A DNA stretch of 64,000 bases from Chelativorans sp. ZYF759 (GCF_012911015.1 NZ_WVVV01000002.1:62001-126000); one strand, 5' to 3'. Shown: positions 35,607 through 46,694, counted from the first letter of the stretch. Numbers and translations: made by a program. The notes: generated by a model not told the origin, from the letters alone.

Positions 35607-35843
35607 ATGTCCCACACCCCGCATGAACTGGCCGAGGAATTTCCCGAACATGTCGACAGGATCCGTGATCTCAAGTCGTCCGACGGGCATTTCGCCAGGC
35701 TGTTCGACGAATATCACGAGGTGAACCGTGCGGTTCATCGCGCCGAGACCAAGGTTGAGCCGACCGACGACATGCATCTTGAAGAGATGCGCAAGAGCCG
35801 GATGCGGCTGAAGGACGAGATATACGGAATGCTGACCGCGTAA
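35607..35843 (+). CDS. YdcH family protein (DUF465)
   Basis: This is a 78-residue helical protein of the YdcH/DUF465 family, function unknown. The signature is HELAEEFPEHVDRIRDLKSS near the N-terminus, DGHFARLFDEYHEVNR in the middle, and RKSRMRLKDEIYGMLTA at the end. Two long helices, a likely hairpin, are predicted. It sits between the SGNH hydrolase and lpdA on the same strand. No functional link to the dehydrogenase is evident. Confidence 0.9.
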   Translation: MSHTPHELAEEFPEHVDRIRDLKSSDGHFARLFDEYHEVNRAVHRAETKVEPTDDMHLEEMRKSRMRLKDEIYGMLTA

Positions 35844-35904
35844 TCTGGCTGCGGCTGCATTCCGTCTCCGAGGGCAAAGGCCCGCATGGAAAAGGGAGCA
35901 AGCC

Positions 35905-37353
35905 GTGGCAGACAAGAGCTACGACATCATCATCATCGGCGGCGGACCGGGTGGCTATGTCGCCGCCATCCGGGCGGCGCAACTCGGTATGAAGACCGCG
36001 GTCGTGGAGCGCGAGCATCTTGGTGGCATCTGCTCCAACTGGGGCTGCATCCCCACCAAGGCGCTCCTGCGCTCCGCCGAAGTGATGCATTTCGCCGAGA
36101 ATGCCAGTGATTACGGCCTGAAGCTCGACGGCACGATCTCGCCCGACGTCAAGGCCGTGGTCGACCGCGCGCGCAGCATTGCCCAGCGCATGAATGGCGG
36201 CGTCGGCATGCTGATGAAGAAGAACAAGGTCGACGTGATCTGGGGCGAGGCGAAATTCGTCAAGGCCAACGAGATCAAGGTGTCGAAGCCGTCCAAGAAG
36301 CCGATGGAGCCGGCCGCGCCGGCGCCGAAGAACACGCTGGGCGAGGGCACCTATTCCGCCAAACACATCATCGTGGCGACGGGCGCCCGCCCGCGCGTGC
36401 TGCCCGGCATCGAGCCGGACGGAAAGCTGATCTGGACCTATTTCGAGGCCATGGTCCCGGCCGAAATGCCCAAATCGCTGATCGTGATGGGGTCAGGGGC
36501 CATCGGCATCGAATTCGCCTCCTTCTACCGCACCATGGGAGCGGAGGTGACGGTCATCGAGATGATGCCCAACATCATGCCGGTCGAGGATGCCGAGATC
36601 TCCAAATTCGCCCAGAAGCGGCTGGAGAAGCAGGGCATGAAATTTATGCTCGAAGCCAAGGTCGCGAAGGTCGAGAAGGGCTCGAACTCCGTCACCGCCC
36701 ATGTCGAGACCAAGGACGGCAAGGTCCAGCAGATCACCGCCGACCGGCTGATCTCGGCCGTCGGCGTGCAGGGCAATGTCGAAAACCTCGGCCTGGAAGA
36801 GATCGGCGTGAAGCTCGAACGCGGCACGATCGCCATCGACGAATGGTGCCGCACCAGCGTCGAGGGCGTCTATGCGATCGGCGACGTCGCCGGCCCGCCG
36901 ATGCTGGCCCACAAGGCCGAGCATGAGGGCGTGATCTGCGTCGAGAAGATCGCCGGCGAGAAGGGTGTCCATCCGCTCGACAAGGCACTCGTGCCCGGCT
37001 GCACCTATTGCCACCCGCAGGTGGCCTCCGTCGGCCTGACCGAGGCGAAGGCCAAGGAAAAGGGCCACGACATCCGCGTCGGCCGTTTCCCCTTCGTCGC
37101 CAACGGCAAGGCGGTCGCACTTGGCGAGGACCAGGGCCTGGTCAAGACCATCTTCGACAAGAAGACGGGCGAGTTGCTGGGCGCCCACATGGTCGGCGCG
37201 GAAGTGACCGAACTCATCCAGGGCTTCGTCGTCGCCATGAACCTGGAGACGACAGAGGAAGAGCTGATGCACACGATCTTCCCGCATCCGACCCTGTCGG
37301 AGATGATGAAGGAAAGCGTGCTGGATGCGTATGGGAAGGCGCTGAATATGTGA
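35905..37353 (+). CDS. lpdA: Dihydrolipoyl dehydrogenase (E3)
   Basis: This FAD flavoprotein reoxidises dihydrolipoamide in the pyruvate dehydrogenase complex. The 482-residue protein has the FAD motif [20 protein letters not shown], the redox disulfide [17 protein letters not shown], the NAD motif [13 protein letters not shown] and the active-site His-Glu in [14 protein letters not shown] 20-residue Lys/Pro-rich insertion ([20 protein letters not shown]) follows residue about 130. No ATG fits; the GTG at 35905 has AAGGGAG upstream. Confidence 0.96.
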   Translation: MADKSYDIIIIGGGPGGYVAAIRAAQLGMKTAVVEREHLGGICSNWGCIPTKALLRSAEVMHFAENASDYGLKLDGTISPDVKAVVDRARSIAQRMNGGVGMLMKKNKVDVIWGEAKFVKANEIKVSKPSKKPMEPAAPAPKNTLGEGTYSAKHIIVATGARPRVLPGIEPDGKLIWTYFEAMVPAEMPKSLIVMGSGAIGIEFASFYRTMGAEVTVIEMMPNIMPVEDAEISKFAQKRLEKQGMKFMLEAKVAKVEKGSNSVTAHVETKDGKVQQITADRLISAVGVQGNVENLGLEEIGVKLERGTIAIDEWCRTSVEGVYAIGDVAGPPMLAHKAEHEGVICVEKIAGEKGVHPLDKALVPGCTYCHPQVASVGLTEAKAKEKGHDIRVGRFPFVANGKAVALGEDQGLVKTIFDKKTGELLGAHMVGAEVTELIQGFVVAMNLETTEEELMHTIFPHPTLSEMMKESVLDAYGKALNM

Positions 37354-37432
37354 GAGTTCACCGCCGGTCCGGGTGGTTACATCCGGACCCGACAGAGCCT
37401 ATATGGCTCGAAAGAGAAAACGGCACCGAAAC

Positions 37433-38398
37433 ATGGTCACTGTCCTCGACAACACGACACACAAGCCGCGCCCCCGGCATCCGGAAAAGGCGCATCGGCC
37501 CGACACCGAGATCCAGCGTAAGCCGGACTGGATCCGCGTGCGCGCTCCGGTCTCCAAGGGCTATCTGGAAACCCGCGAGATCGTGAAGTCGCACGGGCTG
37601 GTCACTGTCTGCGAGGAGGCCGGCTGCCCCAATATCGGCGAGTGCTGGGACAAGAAGCACGCCACCTTCATGATCATGGGCGAGATCTGCACTCGCGCCT
37701 GCGCCTTCTGCAATGTGGCGACCGGCATTCCCGCGCCGCTCGATCGCAGCGAGCCCGAGCAGGTGGCCCGCGCCGTGGCCAAGATGGGTCTCAACCACGT
37801 CGTCATCACCTCGGTCGATCGTGACGATCTCGACGATGGTGGCGCGCAGCATTTCGTCGAGGTGATTGAGGCGATCCGCAAGGCAGCCCCCGGCACGACG
37901 ATCGAGATTCTCACACCCGACTTCCTGCGCAAGCCCGGTGCTCTCGAAAGGGTGGTCGAGGCTCGCCCCGACGTCTTCAACCACAATCTGGAAACCGTGC
38001 CATCCAGGTATCTGAAGGTCCGGCCCGGCGCGCGCTATTTCCACTCGATCCGGCTCCTGCAGCGGGTCAAGGAACTCGACCCCACCATGTTCACCAAATC
38101 CGGAATCATGGTCGGGCTTGGCGAGGAGCGAAACGAGGTCCTGCAATTGATGGATGATCTGCGCACCGCCGATGTCGACTTCATCACCATCGGCCAGTAC
38201 CTGCAGCCGAGCCGCAAGCACCACCCGGTGATGAAGTTCGTCACACCGGAAGAGTTCAAGGGCTACGAGACCACCGCCTATTCCAAGGGCTTCCTGATGG
38301 TCGCCTCGAGCCCGCTGACCCGCTCGTCGCATCACGCGGGCGAGGATTTCGACCGCCTGCGCGCCGCGCGCCAGGCCAAGCTCGCGCTCTCGGCCTGA
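37433..38398 (+). CDS. lipA: Lipoyl synthase
   Basis: LipA inserts two sulfurs into octanoyl groups bound to E2-type lipoyl domains. It is a radical-SAM enzyme with two [4Fe-4S] clusters. The 321-residue protein has the auxiliary cluster [12 protein letters not shown], the SAM cluster CTRACAFC and the SSH-type C-terminus [14 protein letters not shown]. The ATG at 37433 gives [20 protein letters not shown]. It supplies the lipoyl groups of pdhB and pdhC nearby. It ends five bases before the RatA-like gene. Confidence 0.96.
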   Translation: MVTVLDNTTHKPRPRHPEKAHRPDTEIQRKPDWIRVRAPVSKGYLETREIVKSHGLVTVCEEAGCPNIGECWDKKHATFMIMGEICTRACAFCNVATGIPAPLDRSEPEQVARAVAKMGLNHVVITSVDRDDLDDGGAQHFVEVIEAIRKAAPGTTIEILTPDFLRKPGALERVVEARPDVFNHNLETVPSRYLKVRPGARYFHSIRLLQRVKELDPTMFTKSGIMVGLGEERNEVLQLMDDLRTADVDFITIGQYLQPSRKHHPVMKFVTPEEFKGYETTAYSKGFLMVASSPLTRSSHHAGEDFDRLRAARQAKLALSA

Positions 38399-38402
38399 CG
38401 AC

Positions 38403-38867
38403 ATGCCCCAATACGAAACCACCCGCCGGGTCGCCCATTCGCCCGAGCACATGTTCGCGCTGGTGGCGGATGTCGAGCAATACCCGCAATTCCTGCCCAT
38501 GTGCGAGGCGCTGTCGGTGCGCTCGCGTCGGGAACGGGAGGGCATCACCCTGCTCGTCGCCGACATGACCGTCGGCTACAAGGCCATCCGCGAGACTTTC
38601 ACCAGCCAGGTGGTGCTCAGGCCGGACAAGAACCTGATCGACGTGCGTTATGTCGATGGCCCGTTCCGGCATCTGGAAAACCGCTGGACCTTCGAGCCGA
38701 AGGAGGGCGGCGGCTGCCTGGTCCATTTCCACATCGACTACGAGTTCAAGAGCCGCATCCTCGGCGCGCTGATGGGTGCCATGTTCGACCGCGCCTTCCG
38801 CAAATTCGCCGAAGCCTTCGAAAAGCGCGCCGACGAGGTCTACGGCCGTCAGGCGGCGACGAGTTAG
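38403..38867 (+). CDS. RatA / COQ10-like START-domain protein
   Basis: This is a 154-residue START-fold protein. It begins [20 protein letters not shown] and then [20 protein letters not shown], the core of the RatA/COQ10 (ubiquinone-binding) family. [20 protein letters not shown] follows. In E. coli the homologue was described as toxin RatA, but in alphaproteobacteria a coenzyme-Q chaperone role is more usual. The last four bases overlap the convergent CinA-like gene. Confidence 0.87.
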   Translation: MPQYETTRRVAHSPEHMFALVADVEQYPQFLPMCEALSVRSRREREGITLLVADMTVGYKAIRETFTSQVVLRPDKNLIDVRYVDGPFRHLENRWTFEPKEGGGCLVHFHIDYEFKSRILGALMGAMFDRAFRKFAEAFEKRADEVYGRQAATS

Positions 38868-39358
38868 GGGCGGCGACCTGCCGCTTGCGACAAGAGATCC
38901 AGCGCGAAACGTGTGGCGGCTGCCCTGATGGCGGCGCGGCCTTCGTCCGGGAAGAGCATGCGATGCGCCTGCGCATCCTCGCCCCGCACTGCCACCGCGA
39001 ACCAGACCAGCCCGACAGGCTTTTCGTCCGAGCCCCCGCCAGGACCGGCAATCCCGGTGATCGAAACCGCGATGTCGCCATGCGAACGGGCGAGCGCGCC
39101 TTGGGCCATTTCGCGGGCCGTCTCCGCCGACACCGCTCCATGGGCCGCGAGTGTCTCCTCGCCGACACCAAGCAGTTCCTGCTTGGCTTCGTTGGAATAG
39201 GTCACGAAGCCCCGCTCGAACACGTCGGAGGAGCCGGCGATGTCGGTCAGCGCGGCCGCCACCATGCCGCCGGTGCAGGACTCGGCCGCGACGATCTTCA
39301 TGCCCTTGGCGCGGCAGGCATCGAGGACGGTTCGGGCCACGACCTCTGTCGGGCTCAT
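38864..39358 (-). CDS. CinA family protein (nicotinamide-nucleotide amidase-like)
   Basis: This 164-residue protein is the stand-alone CinA C-terminal domain (PncC type), which deamidates NMN to Na[22 protein letters not shown] is the family signature near residue 24, and [20 protein letters not shown] follows near residue 98. The usual length of the stand-alone form is kept. It overlaps ispDF by four bases (ATGA) and the RatA-like gene by four bases at the other end. Confidence 0.9.
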   Translation of the reverse strand: MSPTEVVARTVLDACRAKGMKIVAAESCTGGMVAAALTDIAGSSDVFERGFVTYSNEAKQELLGVGEETLAAHGAVSAETAREMAQGALARSHGDIAVSITGIAGPGGGSDEKPVGLVWFAVAVRGEDAQAHRMLFPDEGRAAIRAAATRFALDLLSQAAGRRP

Positions 39359-40551
39359 TCCGGCAGGCTCCCGGGATAGGCGACGGAGGCGGTGGCGATG
39401 GCGGCGATTCCTTCCTGGCGGCCCAGGAAGCCCAGGCCCTCATTCGTGGTCGCCTTCACCGAAACGCGGTCCGGCGCGATGCCCAGCATGGCGGCCATGG
39501 CGGCGACCATCTTTTCCCGGTGCGGCCCGATCTTGGGCGCCTCGCAGATCAGGGTCACGTCGGCATTGGCGATGCGCCCGCCCTTCTGCCGCACGATCCG
39601 CGCCGCCGCTTCCACGAAGATGTGCGAGGCAGCACCCTTCCACTGCGGATCCGAGGGCGGGAAATGCGTGCCGATGTCGCCCGCCCCGCAGGTAGCCAGC
39701 AGAGCGTCGGTGAGCGCATGGAGTCCCACATCGGCATCCGAGTGGCCATCGAGCCGCCGGTCATGCGGGATGGCGACGCCGCACAGCGTGACATGGTCGC
39801 CCGGCGCGAAGCGATGGACGTCGTAGCCATTGCCTGTCCGGATGTCCGGAAAGGCCGGCGCGGCACCGTTCAGCCTTGTGTCGGCCATGTCGATATCCCT
39901 TGCCCAGGTCAGTTTCACATTGTCGGCGGAACCCGCCACGAGGCGAACCGGAAGGCCGGCCCATTCGGCGATCGCGGCGTCGTCGGTGAAATCCTCGCGC
40001 CCCTCGGCATGGGCACGCTCATGGGCGGCCAGGATGGGTGCGAAGGGAAAACCCTGCGGGGTCTGGGCCGCGAAGAGGCCGCTGCGGTCGACGGTACGCG
40101 CCACCAGCCCGTTCTCGCCCGTCTTGAGCGTGTCCGACACGGGCAGGCAGGGCAGGGCGCCGGACTGCGGCCCGATCGCCTCCACGACCCGGTCGATCAG
40201 CGCCGCATCCACGAATGGCCGTACCCCGTCATGGATGAGCACGGCATCGAGGCCGCGATCGGCGAGCTCCAGCATGGCGAGTCGGGTCGAGGCCTGGCGG
40301 GAAGCGCCGCCGGGCACCGCGACCACGTCATCGCCGAAGTCGGCAGCCGCCGTCGCGAAGTGCTCGCCGTCGTCGGGATGGATGGCGACGGCCACGGCCG
40401 AGATGGCCGGATGGGCGAGAAACGCCTGAAGCGTATGGCGCAGGACGGGCTGGCCGCCGATGCGCCGGTATTGCTTCGGCCCTTCCGTGGTGGCGCCGGC
40501 GCGTTCGCCGCGTCCCGCCGCCACGATCACCACTCCGATCCTCGCCGCCAT
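39355..40551 (-). CDS. ispDF: Bifunctional IspDF (MEP cytidylyltransferase / MECDP synthase)
   Basis: This fused enzyme catalyses two steps of the non-mevalonate isoprenoid pathway. The 398-residue protein has an IspD half with [20 protein letters not shown] and [10 protein letters not shown], and an IspF half with [13 protein letters not shown] near residue 242 and [19 protein letters not shown]. The IspF C-terminus [20 protein letters not shown] is intact. The start at 40551 is favoured over upstream codons that run into the promoter region. It overlaps the CinA gene by four bases. Confidence 0.95.
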   Translation of the reverse strand: MAARIGVVIVAAGRGERAGATTEGPKQYRRIGGQPVLRHTLQAFLAHPAISAVAVAIHPDDGEHFATAAADFGDDVVAVPGGASRQASTRLAMLELADRGLDAVLIHDGVRPFVDAALIDRVVEAIGPQSGALPCLPVSDTLKTGENGLVARTVDRSGLFAAQTPQGFPFAPILAAHERAHAEGREDFTDDAAIAEWAGLPVRLVAGSADNVKLTWARDIDMADTRLNGAAPAFPDIRTGNGYDVHRFAPGDHVTLCGVAIPHDRRLDGHSDADVGLHALTDALLATCGAGDIGTHFPPSDPQWKGAASHIFVEAAARIVRQKGGRIANADVTLICEAPKIGPHREKMVAAMAAMLGIAPDRVSVKATTNEGLGFLGRQEGIAAIATASVAYPGSLPE

Positions 40552-40634
40552 GGTTTCCTTGCGCCTTGCACCTTGTCTCCGGGGAGGGTTAGAACCCGAC
40601 ACGTCCAATTGCCAGAGAAATTCACCATCCTGCT

Positions 40635-40661
40635 CGCGCAACCGTGATTGGCGGTTGCGCG
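40635..40661. repeat. Perfect inverted repeat in the ispDF-dusB divergent region
   Basis: CGCGCAACCG and CGGTTGCGCG form a perfect 10-bp inverted repeat around a seven-base TGATTGG centre. The right arm overlaps the -35-like TTGCGC of the dusB promoter candidate, so it may be an operator or transcribed stem. The 166-base gap otherwise has no gene. Confidence 0.6.
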
Positions 40662-40683
40662 CTCCGGCGAACGTGGCTACATG
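40655..40683 (+). promoter_or_regulatory. Candidate promoter for dusB-ntrBC
   Basis: TTGCGC at 40655-40660 and TACATG at 40678-40683 are 17 bases apart, giving a moderate sigma-70 match 35 bases before the dusB start. The right arm of the inverted repeat at 40652-40661 covers the -35. The alternative -10 ACATGT is one base further. Confidence 0.4.
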
Positions 40684-40717
40684 TTGGGCACGACCGCCTT
40701 ATGCTTGGTTTTTGTGC

Positions 40718-41746
40718 ATGACCTCAGCCGAACTCCTGACCAGACCGCTCGCGCTGGGCGATGCGATCCTCTTGAACAGGGTGTTCCTCGCACCGCTGTC
40801 GGGTATCACCGATCTGCCGTTTCGCAGCCTGGCGACCGCGCATGGGGCCGGGCTCGTGGTTTCGGAAATGGTGGCGAGCGGCGAACTTGCCAAAGGCAGG
40901 CGCCAGTCGGCGCTGCGCATCCGCCGGCCCGACGTTCCCGTGCACATGGTGCAGCTTGCCGGCCGCGATCCCGAATGGATGGCCGAGGGCGCGCGCATCG
41001 CGGAAGGCGAGGGCGCCGATATCATCGACATCAATATGGGCTGCCCTGCCAAGAAGGTGACCGGCGGCTATTGCGGCTCCGCGCTGATGCGCGAGCCCGA
41101 CCGCGCACTGTCGCTGATCGAGGCGGTGGCGGAAGCTGTTCGCGTCCCCGTCACGGTCAAGATGCGGCTCGGCTGGGACGAGACCGCGCTCAACGCACCC
41201 GAAATCGCCAGGCGCGCCGAAGCGGCGGGCGTCCGGATGATCACCGTCCATGGCCGCACGCGCTGCCAGTTCTACAAGGGCAGGGCGGACTGGCGGGCCA
41301 TCGCCCGGGTCAAGCAGGCGGTTTCGGTGCCTGTGGTCGCCAATGGCGACGTCACCTGCCTCTCGGATGCATTGGCCATGCTGGAGCAGTCCGGCGCCGA
41401 TGCGGTCATGGTCGGCCGCGCCCATTACGGCGCGCCGTGGCTTGCCGGTCAGATCGCGGCCGAGGCCAGGGGCACCGTCGCTGCCGGCATCCCGAAGACG
41501 CGCGAAGCGCTGGCCCACTATGTCGAGGCGCACTACCGCGCGATGCTGTCCTTCTACGGTGCGCAGAGCGGGCTGCGGCAGGCGCGCAAGCATCTTGGCT
41601 GGTATCTCGACCGCCACGCCCCTGGCACGGGACCCGACACGCGCCGCGCCATTCTGACGGGCACAGAGCCCGATATGGTCGTGACGGCGCTGCGCGCGGC
41701 GCTCTGCGACGACACCTCCTTTCCAGCATTAGCGAGCGCGGCATGA
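40718..41746 (+). CDS. dusB: tRNA-dihydrouridine synthase (NifR3/DusB type)
   Basis: This FMN enzyme reduces uridines in tRNA. The 342-residue protein has the Dus core: [17 protein letters not shown], the active-site Cys in [43 protein letters not shown] and [13 protein letters not shown]. The ATG at 40718 has no clear ribosome site, so an upstream TTG could be used. Its TGA overlaps the ntrB start by four bases. The nifR3-ntrB-ntrC order is classical for alphaproteobacteria. Confidence 0.93.
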   Translation: MTSAELLTRPLALGDAILLNRVFLAPLSGITDLPFRSLATAHGAGLVVSEMVASGELAKGRRQSALRIRRPDVPVHMVQLAGRDPEWMAEGARIAEGEGADIIDINMGCPAKKVTGGYCGSALMREPDRALSLIEAVAEAVRVPVTVKMRLGWDETALNAPEIARRAEAAGVRMITVHGRTRCQFYKGRADWRAIARVKQAVSVPVVANGDVTCLSDALAMLEQSGADAVMVGRAHYGAPWLAGQIAAEARGTVAAGIPKTREALAHYVEAHYRAMLSFYGAQSGLRQARKHLGWYLDRHAPGTGPDTRRAILTGTEPDMVVTALRAALCDDTSFPALASAA

Positions 41747-42867
41747 GCCAGACGGCGGTCAAGGGCCTCAATCCGGCGGCGATCGTGCTCGATACGATCC
41801 GCCATCCCGTCATCATGGTGGACGGCGAAGGCTACATCACCTTCGCCAATACCGAAGCCGAGGACTTCTTCCGCACCAGCGCCGCCTCGCTGTCGAAAAA
41901 CACGCTGGACTACTACATTCCGTTCGGCTCGCCCCTGATCGCATTGGTCGAGCAGGTCCGCGAACGGCGCTCGCCCTACAACGAGTACCGGGTCGACATC
42001 TCCTCGCCGCGGCTGGGCCCCGAGCGCGTTGTCGATCTCTACGTGGCTCCGGTTCCCGAACTGCCGGGATCGGTAGTCGTCATGTTCCAGGAACGCTCGA
42101 TGGCCGACAAGATCGAGCGCCAGATGACCCATCGCGGCGCGGCGCGCTCGGTGACCGGCCTGGCGGCCATGCTGGCCCATGAGATCAAGAACCCGCTCTC
42201 GGGCATTCGCGGCGCAGCGCAGCTGCTGGAATCGGTCGTCTCGGACGCCGATCGCGCGCTGACCCAGCTCATTACCGAAGAGACCGACAGGATCGTGTCG
42301 CTGGTCGACCGGATGGAGGTCTTCTCCGACGAGCGGCCGATCGACCGCACGCCGGTCAACATCCATGTCGTGCTCGACCATGTGAAGGCCATCGCCACGA
42401 ACGGCTTTGCGCGAAATATCCGCATCCTGGAGGATTACGACCCGTCCCTGCCGCCCGTCTATGCCAATCGGGACCAGCTCATCCAGGTGTTCCTCAACCT
42501 CGTGAAGAACGCGGCGGAAGCGATCGGCAACGACCAGAAAGGCGAAATTGTCCTGTCGACCGCCTTCCGGCCCGGCATTCGGCTCTCGGTGCCGGGAACC
42601 CAGAACCGGGTCTCGCTGCCGCTCGAATTCTGCGTGCGCGACAACGGTTCGGGCGTACCGCCGGACATCCTTCCGATTCTCTTCGACCCCTTCATCACGA
42701 CCAAGCAGAACGGCTCGGGGCTCGGGCTGGCGCTGGTCGCCAAGATCATCGGCGAGCATGGGGGAGTGATCGAATGCGATTCCTCCTCGCGCGGCACGAC
42801 TTTCCGTATCCTCATGCCCACCTGGCAGCAGGACGGCGGTGGCGGCGACCAAGCGGAGACATCATGA
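41743..42867 (+). CDS. ntrB: Nitrogen regulation histidine kinase NtrB
   Basis: NtrB is the cytoplasmic sensor kinase/phosphatase that controls NtrC in response to nitrogen via PII. The 374-residue protein has an N-terminal PAS domain (residues about 15-120), the H-box [18 protein letters not shown] near residue 147, and ATPase motifs [21 protein letters not shown] and [13 protein letters not shown]. No membrane segments are seen, as expected. It overlaps dusB and ntrC by four bases each, so the three are probably translationally coupled. Confidence 0.95.
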   Translation: MSQTAVKGLNPAAIVLDTIRHPVIMVDGEGYITFANTEAEDFFRTSAASLSKNTLDYYIPFGSPLIALVEQVRERRSPYNEYRVDISSPRLGPERVVDLYVAPVPELPGSVVVMFQERSMADKIERQMTHRGAARSVTGLAAMLAHEIKNPLSGIRGAAQLLESVVSDADRALTQLITEETDRIVSLVDRMEVFSDERPIDRTPVNIHVVLDHVKAIATNGFARNIRILEDYDPSLPPVYANRDQLIQVFLNLVKNAAEAIGNDQKGEIVLSTAFRPGIRLSVPGTQNRVSLPLEFCVRDNGSGVPPDILPILFDPFITTKQNGSGLGLALVAKIIGEHGGVIECDSSSRGTTFRILMPTWQQDGGGGDQAETS

Positions 42868-44324
42868 CCAAACTAGGCAACATCCTGGTCGCCGACGACG
42901 ATGCGGCCATCCGCACGGTCCTGAGCCAGGCCTTCTCCCGCGTCGGCCACGATGTGCGGGTCACCTCCAATGCCTCCACCCTCTGGCGCTGGATATCGGC
43001 CGGGGAGGGCGATCTGGTCATCACCGACGTCGTGATGCCCGACGAGAACGCCTTCGACATGCTGCCGCGCATCAAGAAGGCCCGTCCCGACCTGCCGGTC
43101 ATCGTGATGAGCGCGCAGAACACCTTCATGACGGCGATCCGCGCCTCGGAGACGGGCGCCTACGAATATCTGCCGAAACCTTTCGACCTCTCCGAGCTGA
43201 TGACCATCGTCAGCCGTGCGCTGTCGGAGCCGAAACGCCCCAAGCCTGACCTGCGACCGGAAGAACATGCCGAATCCATGCCGCTGGTGGGCCGCTCGCC
43301 CGCCATGCAGGACATCTACCGCATGCTGGCCCGGATGATGCAGACGGATCTCACCGTGATGATCTCCGGCGAATCCGGCACCGGCAAGGAGCTGGTGGCG
43401 CGTGCGCTGCATGATTTCGGGCGGCGCCGCAACGGTCCCTTCGTGGCGATCAACATGGCCGCCATCCCCCGTGATCTGATCGAGTCCGAGCTTTTCGGCC
43501 ACGAGAAAGGCGCCTTCACCGGCGCGCAGAGCCGCTCCACCGGTCGCTTCGAACAGGCCGAGGGCGGAACGCTGTTCCTCGACGAGATCGGCGACATGCC
43601 CATGGAGGCCCAGACGCGGCTTCTGCGCGTGCTCCAGCAGGGCGAATACACGACGGTTGGCGGTCGCACGCCCATCCGCACCGACGTTCGCATCGTGGCG
43701 GCCACCAACAAGGATCTTCGCACGCTCATCAATCAGGGCCTGTTCCGCGAGGACCTCTTCTACCGCCTCAACGTCGTGCCGCTGCGCCTGCCGCCCCTGC
43801 GGGAGCGCAGCGAGGACATCGCCGACCTCGTGCGCCACTTCTTCGCGCAGGTCGAGAAGGAAGGTCTTACGGGCAAACGAATCTCCAGTGCCGGTCTCGA
43901 GCAGATGCGGCGTTATGCCTGGCCGGGCAATGTGCGCGAGCTGGAAAACCTGGTGCGCCGGCTTGCCGCGCTTTACCCCCAGGACGAGATCACCCCGGAG
44001 ATCATCGACCAGGAACTGCGCACGGGCGAGTTCGCCATCGGCTCCGACGAGCCGGCCAATCTTCCCGAGAATCTCTCGATCGGTCAGGCGGTGGAGCAAT
44101 ATCTGCAGCGCTATTTCGCGAGTTTCGGCTCGGAACTGCCGCCGGCGGGCCTCTACCAGCGTATTTTGGCCGAGGTGGAATATCCGCTTGTCATGGCGGC
44201 CATGACGGCCACGCGCGGCAACCAGATCAAGGCCGCCGATCTTCTGGGCGTGAACCGCAACACCTTGCGCAAGAAAATCCGCGAACTGGGCGTGAATGTT
44301 TACAGGGGATCGCGCCCGGCCTGA
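42864..44324 (+). CDS. ntrC: Nitrogen assimilation response regulator NtrC (sigma-54 activator)
   Basis: This 486-residue activator has a receiver domain with phosphoacceptor Asp in [14 protein letters not shown] near residue 54. Its AAA+ domain has Walker [17 protein letters not shown], the sigma-54-contacting [17 protein letters not shown] loop and Walker [13 protein letters not shown]. The C-terminal Fis-type helix-turn-helix is [20 protein letters not shown]. It activates glnA-type and nitrogen-scavenging genes. Its start overlaps ntrB by four bases, and ntrY follows after 90 bases with a hairpin in between. Confidence 0.95.
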   Translation: MTKLGNILVADDDAAIRTVLSQAFSRVGHDVRVTSNASTLWRWISAGEGDLVITDVVMPDENAFDMLPRIKKARPDLPVIVMSAQNTFMTAIRASETGAYEYLPKPFDLSELMTIVSRALSEPKRPKPDLRPEEHAESMPLVGRSPAMQDIYRMLARMMQTDLTVMISGESGTGKELVARALHDFGRRRNGPFVAINMAAIPRDLIESELFGHEKGAFTGAQSRSTGRFEQAEGGTLFLDEIGDMPMEAQTRLLRVLQQGEYTTVGGRTPIRTDVRIVAATNKDLRTLINQGLFREDLFYRLNVVPLRLPPLRERSEDIADLVRHFFAQVEKEGLTGKRISSAGLEQMRRYAWPGNVRELENLVRRLAALYPQDEITPEIIDQELRTGEFAIGSDEPANLPENLSIGQAVEQYLQRYFASFGSELPPAGLYQRILAEVEYPLVMAAMTATRGNQIKAADLLGVNRNTLRKKIRELGVNVYRGSRPA

Positions 44325-44349
44325 GCCGTTTGGGAATTTGCAGCCGGCA

Positions 44350-44370
44350 GGCGATTGTTGCACAATCGCC
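44350..44370 (+). repeat. Inverted repeat between ntrC and ntrY
   Basis: GGCGATTGT and ACAATCGCC form a perfect 9-bp stem with a TGC loop in the 90-base gap. It is followed by ACAATGCATTGCAT, which holds a further AATGCATT palindrome. It may act as an attenuator separating ntrBC from ntrYX or as a regulator site. No -24/-12 sigma-54 promoter with correct spacing was found. Confidence 0.5.
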
Positions 44371-44414
44371 ACAATGCATTGCATAGATGCTGCCGATTGA
44401 TCCCGGGCTTGCGC

Positions 44415-46694
44415 ATGACGATCCAGACACCAGCCTTGCCGATTGCGGCGGCACCGACGGCCGACCCGCGCGATACGCGCCGGCTTCTGGCTATGCCGGG
44501 CATATTGACGATCCTCGGCGCGCTGCTGACGGCGGCGATCTCGTTTGCGATCCTGCTCGGCCTCACCCCCATATCGCCCGACACGTCGGTGACGCTGAGC
44601 CTCATCGCCATCAACACGATCTTCGTCGGCATCCTCATCGCGCTGATCGGGCGCGAGGTGCACCGTCTTCTGCAGGCGCGCCGGCGCGGCAAGGCGGCCT
44701 CCAGGCTGCACGTGCGCATCGTCACCATGTTTTCCCTGGTGGCGGCCATCCCGGCGATCCTGGTGGCGATCATAGCCTCCATCACGCTCGACATCGGTCT
44801 CGACCGGTGGTTCGAGATCAGGACGCGGGTGATCATCAACTCCTCGCTGTCGATCGCCGAAGCCTATGTGAACGAGAATGCCCGCAATTTGCAGGGCACG
44901 ACGCTTTCCATGGCCTACGACCTCGATCAGGCGCGATCGCTCTACCAGCTGGACCGGACCGGTTTCAGGTCATTGCTCGGCCAGCATGCGACGGCACGCG
45001 CTCTCGACCATGCCGCGCTGATCCGCGAGGATGGCTCGCTCATCATGCAGGCCGACACCAATGCGGACTTCGTCCTGCCCGATCCGCCCATCGAGGCGGT
45101 CCAGACCGCGTCTGACGGGCTTCCCGTCCTCATCGAACCGCGCGTGCGCAACATCGTCGGCGCCATCGTGCGGCTGCGCGACATCGAGGACGCCTATCTC
45201 TACACGATCCGCACGCTCGATGCGGAGGTCATCAGGGCGCGCCAGATCGTCCGCGCCAACACCGACGAATACCGGACGCTGGAAGGCAACCGCCTGTCGA
45301 CCCAGCTCGCCTTCGCCATCATCTATCTCGGCATAACCCTGATCGTCGTCCTGTCGGCGATCTGGACGGGCATCGCCGTGGCCGACCGCCTCGTGCGCCC
45401 GATCCGCCAGCTGATCGGTGCCGCCGACGAAGTGGCGACCGGCAATCTCGACGTCTCGGTACCCGTGCGTCCGTCCGACGGCGACGTGGCGGCCCTGGGT
45501 GACACCTTCAACAAGATGCTCCTCCAGCTGAAGAGCCAGCGCAACGCGCTCATCAAGGCGAAGGACGTCATCGACGAACGGCGCCGTTTCTCGGAGGCGG
45601 TGCTGGAAGGCGTGACGGCAGGCGTGATCGGCGTGGACCAGCGCGGCCGGATCGCCATCCTCAACCGCTCCGCCGAGGGAATGCTCGGGCTCCCCGCCAA
45701 GGCCGCCATCGGGCGCAGCCTGCTGGAACTCCTGCCGCAGGTCGGAACGGTCTTCGAGGCCGGCAGGCAGTCGGGCCGGCCGATGCACCGCGAGCAGGTC
45801 ACCTTCCTGCGCGGCGGCGCCGAACGCACCTTCAACGTCCAGGTGACCATCGAACGCGGCCAGGCAAGCGCCTCGGGCCGCTCCTTCGTCGTTACCGTCG
45901 ACGACATCACCGATCTCGTCACCGCGCAGCGCTCCTCCGCCTGGGCGGATGTCGCGCGCCGCATCGCCCACGAGATCAAGAACCCGCTGACCCCCATCCA
46001 GCTCTCGGCCGAACGGATCCGCCGGCGTTTCGGCAAGGTCATCACCGAGGACCGCGAGATCTTCGACCAGTGCACCGAGACGATCATCCGCCAGGTGGGC
46101 GATATCGGGCGCATGGTCGACGAGTTCTCCTCCTTCGCGCGCATGCCGAAGCCGGAGATGAAGACCCTCGACCTGCGCGAGGCGCTGCGCGAAGCCTCCT
46201 TCCTGGTCGAGGTCTCGCGCGCCGAGATAGCCTTCACCCGCGATTTCGGCGCCGAGCCGCTGACCGGCACCTTCGACCAGCGTCTTCTCAGCCAGGCTTT
46301 CGGGAACCTCATCAAGAACGCGGCCGAATCGATCGAGGCCGCCGGCCGCGCGAGCGAGGACAAGGCCGGCGAAATTCTGGTGCGGGCCCGCAACGAAGGC
46401 GACGCCATCCGCGTCGAGATCCTCGACAACGGCAAGGGTCTGCCGCGGGAGAACCGCCAGCGGCTGCTGGAGCCCTACATGACGACCCGCGAAAAAGGCA
46501 CCGGCCTTGGTCTCGCCATTGTCCGCAAGATTGTGGAGGACCATGGCGGCCGACTCGAACTGCATGATGCCCCCTCCGATTTCCACGGCGGCGTGGGCGC
46601 CATGATTCGCATCATCCTTCCCGCTGCCCCGGCGGACAGGAGCAGGGACGACGCGGCAAAAGCGAGCAACGAAAAGGTAGAAGATGGCGTCTGA
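44415..46694 (+). CDS. ntrY: Membrane sensor histidine kinase NtrY
   Basis: This is a 759-residue sensor kinase. Hydrophobic segments near residues 30-95 and 295-325 flank a periplasmic sensing region. A HAMP domain (residues about 320-375) follows with RPIRQLIGAADEVATGNLDV, then a PAS domain with GVIGVDQRGRIAILNRSAEG, the H-box [20 protein letters not shown] and ATPase motifs LIKNAAESIEAA, DNGKGLP and GTGLGLAIVRKIVEDHGG. NtrY senses nitrogen or redox state. Its 3' end overlaps ntrX by 11 bases. Confidence 0.94.
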   Translation: MTIQTPALPIAAAPTADPRDTRRLLAMPGILTILGALLTAAISFAILLGLTPISPDTSVTLSLIAINTIFVGILIALIGREVHRLLQARRRGKAASRLHVRIVTMFSLVAAIPAILVAIIASITLDIGLDRWFEIRTRVIINSSLSIAEAYVNENARNLQGTTLSMAYDLDQARSLYQLDRTGFRSLLGQHATARALDHAALIREDGSLIMQADTNADFVLPDPPIEAVQTASDGLPVLIEPRVRNIVGAIVRLRDIEDAYLYTIRTLDAEVIRARQIVRANTDEYRTLEGNRLSTQLAFAIIYLGITLIVVLSAIWTGIAVADRLVRPIRQLIGAADEVATGNLDVSVPVRPSDGDVAALGDTFNKMLLQLKSQRNALIKAKDVIDERRRFSEAVLEGVTAGVIGVDQRGRIAILNRSAEGMLGLPAKAAIGRSLLELLPQVGTVFEAGRQSGRPMHREQVTFLRGGAERTFNVQVTIERGQASASGRSFVVTVDDITDLVTAQRSSAWADVARRIAHEIKNPLTPIQLSAERIRRRFGKVITEDREIFDQCTETIIRQVGDIGRMVDEFSSFARMPKPEMKTLDLREALREASFLVEVSRAEIAFTRDFGAEPLTGTFDQRLLSQAFGNLIKNAAESIEAAGRASEDKAGEILVRARNEGDAIRVEILDNGKGLPRENRQRLLEPYMTTREKGTGLGLAIVRKIVEDHGGRLELHDAPSDFHGGVGAMIRIILPAAPADRSRDDAAKASNEKVEDGV

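Noticed and set aside
44325-44414. Possible sigma-54 promoter before ntrY
   Set aside because: GG and GC elements do not have the required 10-base spacing.
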